From: Betaproteobacteria bacterium HGW-Betaproteobacteria-6
Lineage (GTDB): Bacteria; Pseudomonadota; Gammaproteobacteria; Burkholderiales; Rhodocyclaceae
Assembly: GCA_002842145.1 (NCBI GenBank)
Contig: PHCF01000021.1
Span: forward strand, 1 to 39,151
DNA length: 39,151 nucleotides
Reading direction: 5' to 3'
The position numbers and the translations under genes were made by a program. Shown piece after piece: positions 24,811 to 31,592 of the stretch. The stretch's first letter is position 1. Each line of letters starts with the position of its first letter. Under the pieces are notes generated by a model. It was not told where the DNA came from. It worked only from the letters and a program-made list of their open reading frames with translations, and did not search any database.

Positions 24811-26220
24811 TTACTTGACCGTGGCCTTGCCCTTCAAACCGATCTTCAGGCTGTCGATGTAGGCATTCGGCTTGGAACCGTCATAGGGAACGCCGTCGAT
24901 GAAGTCCTTCTGGACGGGCTTGAAGCCGGTTTCCTTGTCGAAATCGGGGAAATCGGAGGCCTTCATCTTGCCTTCGGCGATCAGTTCCTTGGCCGCTACG
25001 GCATAGATGTCAGGGCGATAGACCTTCTTGGCCATGTCCTTGTACCAGGAGTCCGGCTTGAATTCCGGAATCTGGCCCCAGCGACGCATCTGGGTCAGGT
25101 ACCAGATGGCATCGGAGTAGTACGGATAGGTCGCGTTGTAGCGGAAGAAGACGTTGAAGTCCGGCACGCTGCGCACGTCGCCCTTCTCGTACTCGAAGGT
25201 GCCGGTCATGCTGTTGTCGATGACATTGACGTCAGCCCCGACGTAGTTGGACTTCGAAATCATCTTCGAAGCTTCCTTGCGGTTCTTGTTGTTCTCGGCA
25301 TCCAGCCAGTAGGCGGCACGAATCATCGCCTTGACCACGGCCTTGTGGGTATTCGGGTACTTGTCGTTCCATTGCTGGGTGACGCCGAAGACCTTTTCCG
25401 GATTGTTCTTCTGGATTTCGTAGTCGGTGATCACCGGCGCGCCGATGCCCTTGAACACGGCCTGCTGGTTCCACGGTTCGCCGACGCAGTAGCCGTCGAT
25501 GGTGCCGGCTTCCATGGTCGCCGGCATTTGCGGCGGCGGAGTCACCGAAATCAGCACGTCGGCTCCGACATTGCCGGCGGTATCGCCCTTGAGCGGGGCG
25601 TAGTAGCCCGGATTCAGGCCGCCGGAAGCCAGCCAGTAGCGCAGTTCGTAGTTGTGGGTGGACACCGGGAAGACCATGCCCATCTTGAACGGCTTGCCTT
25701 CCTTCTTGTAGTCGTCGACGACGGCCTTCAGGGCCTCGGCCTTGACCGGATGCACCGGCTTGCCGTCCGGCTGCTTGGCCAGCTTGGCCTTGAGCTTGGC
25801 CATGACGGCGTTGGAGACGGTGATCGCATTGCCGTTGAGGTCCATGCTGAAAGCGGTGATGACATCGGCCTTGGTGCCGTAACCGATGGTGGCGCCGATT
25901 GGCTGGCCGGCCAGCATGTGCGCGCCGTCGAGTTCGCCGGAAATCACGCGGTCGAGCAGAACCTTCCAGTTGGCCTGGGCTTCGAGGGTAACGAACAGGC
26001 CTTCGTCTTCGAAGTAGCCTTTTTCGTAGGCAACGGCCAGCGGCACCATGTCGGTCAGTTTGATGAACCCGAACTTGAGATCGGGCTTTTCGACCTTGGC
26101 CTTGGCGGCCATGGCCGGCGTGCCGACGGCAAATGCCGCGATCACGGCAGTCGTGAGCAAACCGCGGGCCAGGCGAGCGGTGGGCAATACCCGGGCTTTC
26201 GTCTTCAGATGCTGTTTCAT
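24811..26220 (-). CDS. nrtA: Periplasmic nitrate-binding protein NrtA
   Basis: A 469-residue solute-binding protein for the nitrate importer. The N-terminal signal peptide has a basic n-region (to about residue 20), the core LLTTAVIAAFAVG and a likely AMA cleavage site at about residue 38. The mature protein starts with PDLKFGFIKLTDMVPLAVAY, and GYCVGEPWNQQAV is the NrtA/CmpA/SsuA-family ligand-pocket signature. TQMRRWGQIPE is NrtA-specific. It is paralogous to the adjacent NasS but is exported. It starts 27 bases after nasS. Confidence 0.92.
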   Translation of the reverse strand: MKQHLKTKARVLPTARLARGLLTTAVIAAFAVGTPAMAAKAKVEKPDLKFGFIKLTDMVPLAVAYEKGYFEDEGLFVTLEAQANWKVLLDRVISGELDGAHMLAGQPIGATIGYGTKADVITAFSMDLNGNAITVSNAVMAKLKAKLAKQPDGKPVHPVKAEALKAVVDDYKKEGKPFKMGMVFPVSTHNYELRYWLASGGLNPGYYAPLKGDTAGNVGADVLISVTPPPQMPATMEAGTIDGYCVGEPWNQQAVFKGIGAPVITDYEIQKNNPEKVFGVTQQWNDKYPNTHKAVVKAMIRAAYWLDAENNKNRKEASKMISKSNYVGADVNVIDNSMTGTFEYEKGDVRSVPDFNVFFRYNATYPYYSDAIWYLTQMRRWGQIPEFKPDSWYKDMAKKVYRPDIYAVAAKELIAEGKMKASDFPDFDKETGFKPVQKDFIDGVPYDGSKPNAYIDSLKIGLKGKATVK

Positions 26221-26247
26221 GGACCTGCTCCTATTAAAAAAATCGTT

Positions 26248-27441
26248 TCAAACCAGTGCGCTCGCTGCCTGGACGGCAAACGAAGCGGTATATCCCCGAG
26301 GGTCGGAACCATCCCAGCGCACGCCGTCGATCAGACAACTGCTGCGCATGGGAGAAGAAGGAAGGGCAACGCCGACTTGTTCGGCGGCCTGCCGGTAGAT
26401 GTCGAGGCGATTGACCCGCTTGGCAACCGCCAGGTAATCGGGATGCTCGTCGAGCAAGCCCCAGCGCTTGTGCTGGGTCATGAACCACATGCCGTCCGAC
26501 AGATAGGGGAAATTGACCGCCCCGTCGGCGAAGAACTTCATGCATTTCTTGTCGTCCCAGCTCTTGCCCAGGCCGTTCTGGTAGCGCCCCAGCATGCGTG
26601 CCGCGATGACTTCGGTGTCGGTATCGACATAGGCCGGCAGGGCGATGACTTCGGCCGTTTTCTGCTTGTTGGCCAGCGAGGCATCGATCCAGCGGCTGGC
26701 GTCGAGCACGGCAGCAACCAGCGCCCGGGCCGAGTTCGGATGGCGATCGGCCCAGCTGGCCGTCGTCGCCAGCACTTTTTCCGGGTGGTCGGGCCAGATG
26801 TCCTGCGAGCTCGCCACGGAGAATCCGATCCCATCGATGATCGCCCGGTTGTTCCACGGCTCGCCGACGCAGCAACCATCCATCCGTCCCTGGCGCATGT
26901 TGGCAACCATCAGCGGCGGTGGCACGGTAATCGTCTTGACGTCGTGCAGCGGATTGATCCCGTGGCTGGCCAGCCAGTAGTACAGCCACATGGCGTGGGT
27001 GCCGGTCGGAAAGGTCTGGGCGAAGGTATATTCGCGCTGTTGCCGGGAGACCAGGGCGGCCAGACTGGCGCCATCGGTGACGCCGGCCTCGCGCAACTGG
27101 CTGGACAGCGTGATGCCCTGCCCGTTCTGGTTGAGCCCCATGAGGATCGCCATGTCCTTTTTCGGACCGCCGATGCCCAGTTCTACGCCATAGACCATGC
27201 CGTAGAGCGTATGCGCCGCATCCAGTTCGCCGCTGACCAGCTTGTCGCGCACCGAAGCCCAGGAGTTTTCCTTGCTCGGCACAATCTTGATGCCGTGTTT
27301 CTCGTCGAAGCCGTTGACCGCCGCCATGACGACAGAAGCGCAGTCGGTGAGCGGCATGAAGCCGACCCTGAGCGTCTTCTTCTCCGGCGCATCCGATGCG
27401 GATGCGCTTATCGCTGCGTTGGTGTCCGCTGATCCGGGCAT
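26248..27441 (-). CDS. nasS: NasS, cytoplasmic nitrate sensor (NrtA-like, no signal peptide)
   Basis: A NrtA-like protein of about 397 residues: LRVGFMPLTDCASVVMAAVN, GCCVGEPWNNRAIIDGIG, WFMTQHKRWGLLDEHPDYL. The N-terminus (MPGSADTNAAISASASDAPE) lacks a hydrophobic signal. That, and the nasT gene upstream, mark it as NasS, which in studied species binds NasT when nitrate is absent and releases it when nitrate or nitrite binds. The frame is open up to a TTG at 27522, but that codon lies in the T-run of the attenuator. GGAG precedes two ATGs at 27444 and 27441; the second has the better 6-base spacing. Confidence 0.9.
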   Translation of the reverse strand: MPGSADTNAAISASASDAPEKKTLRVGFMPLTDCASVVMAAVNGFDEKHGIKIVPSKENSWASVRDKLVSGELDAAHTLYGMVYGVELGIGGPKKDMAILMGLNQNGQGITLSSQLREAGVTDGASLAALVSRQQREYTFAQTFPTGTHAMWLYYWLASHGINPLHDVKTITVPPPLMVANMRQGRMDGCCVGEPWNNRAIIDGIGFSVASSQDIWPDHPEKVLATTASWADRHPNSARALVAAVLDASRWIDASLANKQKTAEVIALPAYVDTDTEVIAARMLGRYQNGLGKSWDDKKCMKFFADGAVNFPYLSDGMWFMTQHKRWGLLDEHPDYLAVAKRVNRLDIYRQAAEQVGVALPSSPMRSSCLIDGVRWDGSDPRGYTASFAVQAASALV

Positions 27442-27520
27442 CATTTTCTCCGTTGCAACAAGGCCGAGGGAAACGCAAAAGCAGCTGAAGCACTGCGATC
27501 CGGTTCTGCCATCGACCTTC

Positions 27521-27573
27521 AAAATAAAAAAAGCGTCACACCCGCATTGCCTTTCGGCTGAAGGGGTGGACGC
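27521..27573 (-). terminator. Leader attenuator (intrinsic terminator) of nasS-nrtABCD
   Basis: On the minus strand GCGTC-CACCC (27573-27564) pairs with GGGTG-T-GACGC (27543-27533, one bulged T), with a smaller GCC-GAAA-GGC hairpin inside the loop, then a run TTTTTTTATTTT (27532-27521). The 5' arm reuses the 3' arm and part of the loop of ANTAR hairpin 2, so the two structures are mutually exclusive. Transcription would end here unless NasT stabilises the upstream hairpins. Confidence 0.8.
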
Positions 27574-27607
27574 CTTTGTCCGTGACCCGGCCTACGTTGG
27601 CCGGGTC
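27568..27607 (-). promoter_or_regulatory. Two-hairpin ANTAR (NasT) antiterminator element
   Basis: Hairpin 1 (27607-27584): stem GACCCGGCC/GGCCGGGTC, 9 bp perfect, hexaloop AACGTA. A two-base linker follows, then hairpin 2 (27581-27568): stem GGAC/GTCC, hexaloop AAAGGC. Both loops have A at position 1 and G at position 4, the pattern known for ANTAR-domain RNA targets. It starts about four bases from the predicted transcript 5' end and overlaps the terminator. Genetic context (nasT upstream, nasS downstream) supports NasT as the ligand. Confidence 0.82.
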
Positions 27608-27622
27608 TTCACAGACATCATC

Positions 27623-27637
27623 GCAATGGTCGTGCCA
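27623..27637 (-). promoter_or_regulatory. Sigma-54 (RpoN) promoter of nasS-nrtABCD
   Basis: Minus-strand TGGCAC (27637-27632), five bases, TTGC (27626-27623): an exact match to the -24/-12 consensus. Predicted +1 is near 27611. The leader hairpins begin almost at once. Confidence 0.88.
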
Positions 27638-27726
27638 GGGCTAGTTATTTTGGACTAGTTCTATTTAACTACTTATTTTTCAGTCACTTAGGAGAGCCGG
27701 GTTGGCGACCTCGGCCTGGCACGCGA

Positions 27727-27743
27727 TGCACTGTTGCGGTGCA
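27727..27743. promoter_or_regulatory. NtrC-type enhancer site
   Basis: TGCACTGTTGCGGTGCA: arms TGCAC/GTGCA separated by seven bases, matching the NtrC dyad GCAC-N7-GTGC. It is centred about 124 bases upstream of the predicted +1, a typical enhancer distance. It overlaps an additional perfect hairpin CTGTTGC-GGT-GCAACAG (27731-27747) that could also act at the 3' end of the nasT transcript. Confidence 0.7.
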
Positions 27744-27766
27744 ACAGGCCGGATTACCGCACAGCC

Positions 27767-28342
27767 TTAGAGCAGCACCCGCGCCATGTCGATGACGTCG
27801 CGCGCCACCTTGGCCATCGACTGGCCCCGCTCCATGGCCAGTTTACGCATGGCGTGATAAGCGGCATCTTCGTCCAGGCCACGCGCCTTCATGAGCACGC
27901 CCTTGGCCTTGTCGACCAGCTTGCGGTCGGTGAGCTTCTGGGAAATTTCATCGAGTTCGCGGCGCAGGGCCTGTGTATCGTCGAATCGGGCGCGCGCCAC
28001 TTCGACGATAGGCTTGATCCGCTTCGGGTCAAGGCCGTCGACGATATAGGCCGAAACCCCCGCCTTGACCGCGTCGCGGATGGTTTCCTGACCGTCTTCC
28101 TGGGTAAAGATGACGACCGGCCGCGGCATGTCCTTGTTCATCGCCGCCAGGTTTTCCAGCGTGTCGCGACTGGGACTGTCGGTATCGATCAGGATCACGT
28201 CGGGTTGCAACTTTTCAACTTCGGCCGTAAGGTTTTCGGCATCGGCCAGGATGGCCGCTACCTGATAGCCGGCCAGCGCCAGGCCGGCGCAGATTTCGCC
28301 GGCACGGGAGCGCGATTCATCAATAACTAGAACGGTAAGCAT
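27767..28342 (-). CDS. nasT: NasT, ANTAR-domain antitermination response regulator
   Basis: A 191-residue protein. The N-terminal receiver-like domain (about 1-120) has VIDESRSRAGEICAGLALAG and an Asp in ILIDTDSP at the phosphorylation position, though NasT homologues need not be phosphorylated. The C-terminal ANTAR domain (about 130-190) contains LVDKAKGVLMKARGLDEDAA, with the expected AKG and AYHAMRKLAMERGQSM motifs, and binds two-hairpin RNA leaders. It starts 17 bases after the chelatase gene. Its RNA target is very probably the leader starting near 27607, directly downstream. Confidence 0.92.
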   Translation of the reverse strand: MLTVLVIDESRSRAGEICAGLALAGYQVAAILADAENLTAEVEKLQPDVILIDTDSPSRDTLENLAAMNKDMPRPVVIFTQEDGQETIRDAVKAGVSAYIVDGLDPKRIKPIVEVARARFDDTQALRRELDEISQKLTDRKLVDKAKGVLMKARGLDEDAAYHAMRKLAMERGQSMAKVARDVIDMARVLL

Positions 28343-28359
28343 GGTGCCTACCTAGCAAG

Positions 28360-28731
28360 CTACAGGCCAGCGACCTCGAGCGCCGCCGTCGCCATGGCCT
28401 GAACCACCAGTTCGTGTTCGCCGATGGCATTGCCCAGCGAAAATTCGACTTTCGGATAGGTCGACCGTAGTACTTCGATCATCTCTGGCGTTTCCTTCTT
28501 CAAATGTCCGCCACGGGCGACGAACATCGGCATGACGACGATCTTGTCCGCCCCCTGGGCGACGAGTCCGGCCACGCAGTCGGCCAGATTGGGGGCCATG
28601 AACTCGAGAAAAGCCAGCTCGACCGGCACCTTGCTCATGCGCTGGCGAACCGCCGCCTGGACGCGGCGCATCGGGTTGGCCCATTCCGGGTCGCGGGCGC
28701 CGTGGGCGAAGAGGATGAGGGCTGTGGTCAT
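28360..28731 (-). CDS. Sirohydrochlorin chelatase, short CbiX/SirB type
   Basis: A 123-residue single-domain chelatase: ILFAHGARDPEWANP with the catalytic His, and VVMPMFVARGGHLKKETPEM with the second His, as in CbiX-short/SirB, which inserts Fe or Co into sirohydrochlorin. Siroheme is the cofactor of assimilatory nitrite and sulfite reductases, so its place next to nasT fits nitrate assimilation. Short forms act as homodimers. It precedes nasT by 17 bases, so the two are probably co-transcribed. Confidence 0.88.
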   Translation of the reverse strand: MTTALILFAHGARDPEWANPMRRVQAAVRQRMSKVPVELAFLEFMAPNLADCVAGLVAQGADKIVVMPMFVARGGHLKKETPEMIEVLRSTYPKVEFSLGNAIGEHELVVQAMATAALEVAGL

Positions 28732-28798
28732 GGTTCGTGTCTCGTTGAATGCAGGGATTATCCAGTCCTCACACCGGGAAAGCCAGACCTAAAGCGGC

Positions 28799-29992
28799 TC
28801 ACCCCGGTTTTCGGTGCCATGCAAGCAAGAGCAAGGTCAACAGGCAGAAAACCGCCCCGGCGTAAAAGGTGTAAGCCGCGCCGTAGACATCCCAGAGCAG
28901 ACCGGCGCAGAGGCTGGCCAGCAACATGGCAACCCCACAGGTCAGATTGAAAAAACCGTAAGCCGTTCCGCGCAGATCGGCTGGCGCCGTATCCGCCACC
29001 ATCGTCGCCAGCAGCCCCTGCGTCATGCCCAAGTGGACGCCCCACAGCGCCACGCCGCCCAATACGGCAGCCCAGTGAGCGCTGCTCGCCAGCACCAGAT
29101 CGGCCGCGATCAGGACGAGCAGGCCAATCGCCAGCAATCGGGTGTGGCTGACCCGATCCGACAGTTTGCCGAACGGGTAGGCCGACAACGAATACACGAT
29201 GTTCATGGCGACCATGACCAGCGGAATGAGGGCCAGCGCCATGCCCCCCTGCTCCGCCCGCAGGACCAGAAACGCCTCGCTGAACCGCGCCAGCGTAAAC
29301 AGCCCGCCGACCGCCACGACCCACCCGTAAGGCGAACCGAGGCGCCGCAGATTGGCCCGGGTAACCGGATTGCGCCGCACCGTCTGCGCAGGCCGGTCCG
29401 GCTCCTGGACGCCGAAGACCAGCACGGCCACGGCGAGCAGACCGGGAATCACCGCCACCCAGAAAACAGCCCGAAAATCATCATGCCACAGCAACATCAA
29501 AGCGACGGCGAGCAAGGGCCCGACAAAGGCGCCGACGGTATCGAGCGATTGACGCAGACCAAACGCCGCGCCGCGCAATTCCGGCGGGGCGATGTCGGCG
29601 ACCAGCGCATCGCGCGGCGCCCCCCGAATGCCCTTGCCAATGCGGTCAGCCAGGCGAGCGGCAAAGACGAGGCCGGTACTCGCGGCCAGCGCAAAAACCG
29701 GCTTGCTCAGCGCCCCCAGCGCATAGCCAAACACCGCCAGCCCCTTGCGCTTGCCGAGGTAATCGCTGAGCGCCCCGGAAAATACCTTGACGATCAGCGC
29801 CGTCGCCTCGGCCAGCCCCTCGATGACGCCGACTACCAGCGCGCTCGCCCCCAGCGTGCCGACCATGAACAGCGGCAGCAGACTGTGGATCATCTCGGAT
29901 GAGATATCCATGAGCAGGCTGACGAAGCCGAGCATCCAGATGCCGCGCGGCATGGAGGTCGGAGTTGGCGGACTGGATGTCGGGTCGCGCAT
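28799..29992 (-). CDS. MFS transporter
   Basis: A 397-residue permease with 10-12 hydrophobic segments. GALSDYLGKRKGLAVFGYAL is the MFS A-motif region, and RLADRIGKGIRGAPRDALVA is a conserved block of a proteobacterial MFS subfamily that begins VSLLMDISSEMIHSLLPLFM. The open frame extends to 30508, but that part reads through the repeat copy and AT-rich DNA. ATG 29992 (MRDPTSSPPTPTS) or ATG 29953 (MPRGIWMLGF) are realistic starts. Substrate unknown; it lies upstream of the chelatase gene in the same direction. Confidence 0.82.
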   Translation of the reverse strand: MRDPTSSPPTPTSMPRGIWMLGFVSLLMDISSEMIHSLLPLFMVGTLGASALVVGVIEGLAEATALIVKVFSGALSDYLGKRKGLAVFGYALGALSKPVFALAASTGLVFAARLADRIGKGIRGAPRDALVADIAPPELRGAAFGLRQSLDTVGAFVGPLLAVALMLLWHDDFRAVFWVAVIPGLLAVAVLVFGVQEPDRPAQTVRRNPVTRANLRRLGSPYGWVVAVGGLFTLARFSEAFLVLRAEQGGMALALIPLVMVAMNIVYSLSAYPFGKLSDRVSHTRLLAIGLLVLIAADLVLASSAHWAAVLGGVALWGVHLGMTQGLLATMVADTAPADLRGTAYGFFNLTCGVAMLLASLCAGLLWDVYGAAYTFYAGAVFCLLTLLLLAWHRKPG

Positions 29993-30064
29993 GGCGGCGG
30001 TAGCGTCAAAGAAAGAGGGATATGCCAGCTTAAGCGAAGCCCTGCCCGCCGACCATCCTTTCGG

Positions 30065-30096
30065 TTTTGGCCAAAATTTCCGGTTGACCGTAGGAC
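30065..30096 (+). repeat. Dispersed intergenic motif, copy 4
   Basis: TTTTGGCCAAAA followed by TTTCCGGTTGACCGTAGGA, then CTCGCC. Near-identical to the copy at 19.13 kb. It is about 75 bases upstream of the MFS start. Confidence 0.65.
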
Positions 30097-30250
30097 TCGC
30101 CTCCCGGGCTGAAAAATGGCGACCAAGCTTGATTTTTTTGACTATTTTTTCAAACAGGCCGCGCTCGGCGTCGTGTTTTCCTGGCTCCTGTTTCTTGACT
30201 TCCCGTTTCCGCAGGGCTGCTAGGGAAAACACCAATGAGGGAAACCCGGA

Positions 30251-30278
30251 TTGACGGCCTGGCCTGCCTGGACAAAAT
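30251..30278 (+). promoter_or_regulatory. Possible promoter of the binding-protein gene
   Basis: TTGACG (30251-30256), a 16-base spacer, CAAAAT (30273-30278), 70 bases before the start codon. The -35 match is 5/6 and the -10 match 4/6. Confidence 0.4.
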
Positions 30279-30347
30279 CGGAGCCTGCCTGTGCCATGGC
30301 GCGGGTTTGGAGGAGTTCGGATGCAGCAGCCAACCGAGGGAGAAATA

Positions 30348-31571
30348 ATGCAAAAATTCAGAAACCTGTATGCAATTTTAGGGGCCACATTGTGGTCCGT
30401 GGCGGGGCCGTTATGGGCCGAGCCGCAAACCATCAAGATTGGCGTCATCGGCCCGCTCAGCGCAAAGTCGTCGGAGGACATGGGGCTGAGCATTGTCGGC
30501 GGGGCCAAGGTCTATCTTTCGGACATCAATACGACGGGCGGGATATTGGGGCGCCAGATCGAACTGGTCATCCGCGACGACCAGGCCAAGCCGGAGGTTG
30601 GCGTAGCCGTCGCCCGGGAACTGGTCGAGAAGGAAAAGGTGGTCGCCGTCGTCGGCTTCGCCAATACCGGGGTCACCTTGCCGTCGGCCAAAGTGCTGCA
30701 GGAGGCAAAAATTCCGCTGATCGTGAGCGGCGCGACCGGAGCGACGATCACCCGCTCGTTCATGCCGCCCGCCTATCCCGTCAGCTACGTGTTCCGGACC
30801 TCGGCCAGTGACGCACTGCAACCGGTCGTCATCCTCGACGACGTGATCGACCGGCGAAAACTGGGCCGGATTGCGCTACTGCACGACGAGTCGCCCTATG
30901 GCCAGTTCGGCCGGCAAAGCGTCCTGGCTGAACTTGAACGGCGCAAGCTCAAACCCGTCGCCGTGGCGGGCTTCAAGGTCGGCGAAACGGATATGCGAGC
31001 GCAGCTGCAGCAGGTCAAGGAGAGTGGCGCCGACGTCATTGTCATGTATTGCCTGGGGGCCGATGCGGCGACACTGGTCAAAGCTGCCGAGAAAGCGAAC
31101 CTCAAATTGCCGATGGTCGGCCCGTGGACCTTGTCCCAGAAAACGTTTATCGACCAGGCAGGAAAAAGTGCCGAAGGGGCGCGGACATCGGTGACTTTCA
31201 TCGAGAGCGAACTGAGTTCGGTCAAGAACCAGTTCTCGCTCAATTACCGAAAGATCAACAAAGTCAGTCGAATTCCTTCGGCAGTGGCCGCGGCCCAGAC
31301 CTACGACGCGCTGCGCCTGATCTCGCTGGCCATCTTCCAGGCCAACTCGACGGAGGGGCCGCAGATTCAGGCGGCGCTCGAAAATTTGCGATACAACACC
31401 TATTCGACCGTCGTTTCGCGCTACGCCAGGCCATTCACCAATACCGACCACGAGGCGGTCGCCGGAAATATGGTCATCATGGGCGAGATTCGCAATGGGC
31501 AGGTCGCTTACGCCTACAAGGAGGACGCCAACAGCTCAGCGACAATGCGGACGAAATCGCCTGCCAACTAA
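30348..31571 (+). CDS. Orphan periplasmic binding protein, LivJ/Peripla_BP_6 type
   Basis: A 407-residue exported protein. The signal peptide MQKFRNLYAILGATLWSVAG ends near PLWA|EPQ. The mature part IKIGVIGPLSAKSSEDMGLS, GGILGRQIELVIRDDQAKPE and VVAVVGFANTGVTLPSAKVL is the type I branched-chain amino acid/amide binding fold. The frame opens at 30291, but GAGGGAG precedes ATG 30348, which starts the signal peptide. No permease or ATPase gene for it is nearby, so it is an orphan: it may serve a distant transporter or act as a ligand-binding sensor. It converges on the PP2C-kinase gene. Confidence 0.85.
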   Translation: MQKFRNLYAILGATLWSVAGPLWAEPQTIKIGVIGPLSAKSSEDMGLSIVGGAKVYLSDINTTGGILGRQIELVIRDDQAKPEVGVAVARELVEKEKVVAVVGFANTGVTLPSAKVLQEAKIPLIVSGATGATITRSFMPPAYPVSYVFRTSASDALQPVVILDDVIDRRKLGRIALLHDESPYGQFGRQSVLAELERRKLKPVAVAGFKVGETDMRAQLQQVKESGADVIVMYCLGADAATLVKAAEKANLKLPMVGPWTLSQKTFIDQAGKSAEGARTSVTFIESELSSVKNQFSLNYRKINKVSRIPSAVAAAQTYDALRLISLAIFQANSTEGPQIQAALENLRYNTYSTVVSRYARPFTNTDHEAVAGNMVIMGEIRNGQVAYAYKEDANSSATMRTKSPAN

Positions 31572-31592
31572 GGCTTGAACCGTGAAACAGGG

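Larger units (their letters stand above)
29993..30347. other. Divergent intergenic region, 355 bp
   Basis: Separates the minus-strand MFS gene from the plus-strand binding protein. It holds one repeat copy (30065-30096), an AT-rich tract near 30125-30160 and the candidate promoter at 30251-30278. No additional gene or RNA is visible. Confidence 0.6.

Noticed and set aside
22915..27432. Very long plus-strand ORFs (617 and 875 codons) opposite nrtCD, nrtA and nasS
   Set aside because: They are antisense shadows of well-recognised genes in high-GC DNA and lack ribosome sites and domain content.
27442..27522. Longer N-terminus of NasS beginning at TTG 27522
   Set aside because: The TTG is within the T-run of the attenuator and the extra residues are unlike the family; GGAG before ATG 27444/27441 decides the start.
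29993..30508. 172-residue N-terminal extension of the MFS ORF
   Set aside because: It has low-complexity, Arg/Pro-rich residues read from a repeat copy and promoter DNA; the MFS fold begins after 29992.
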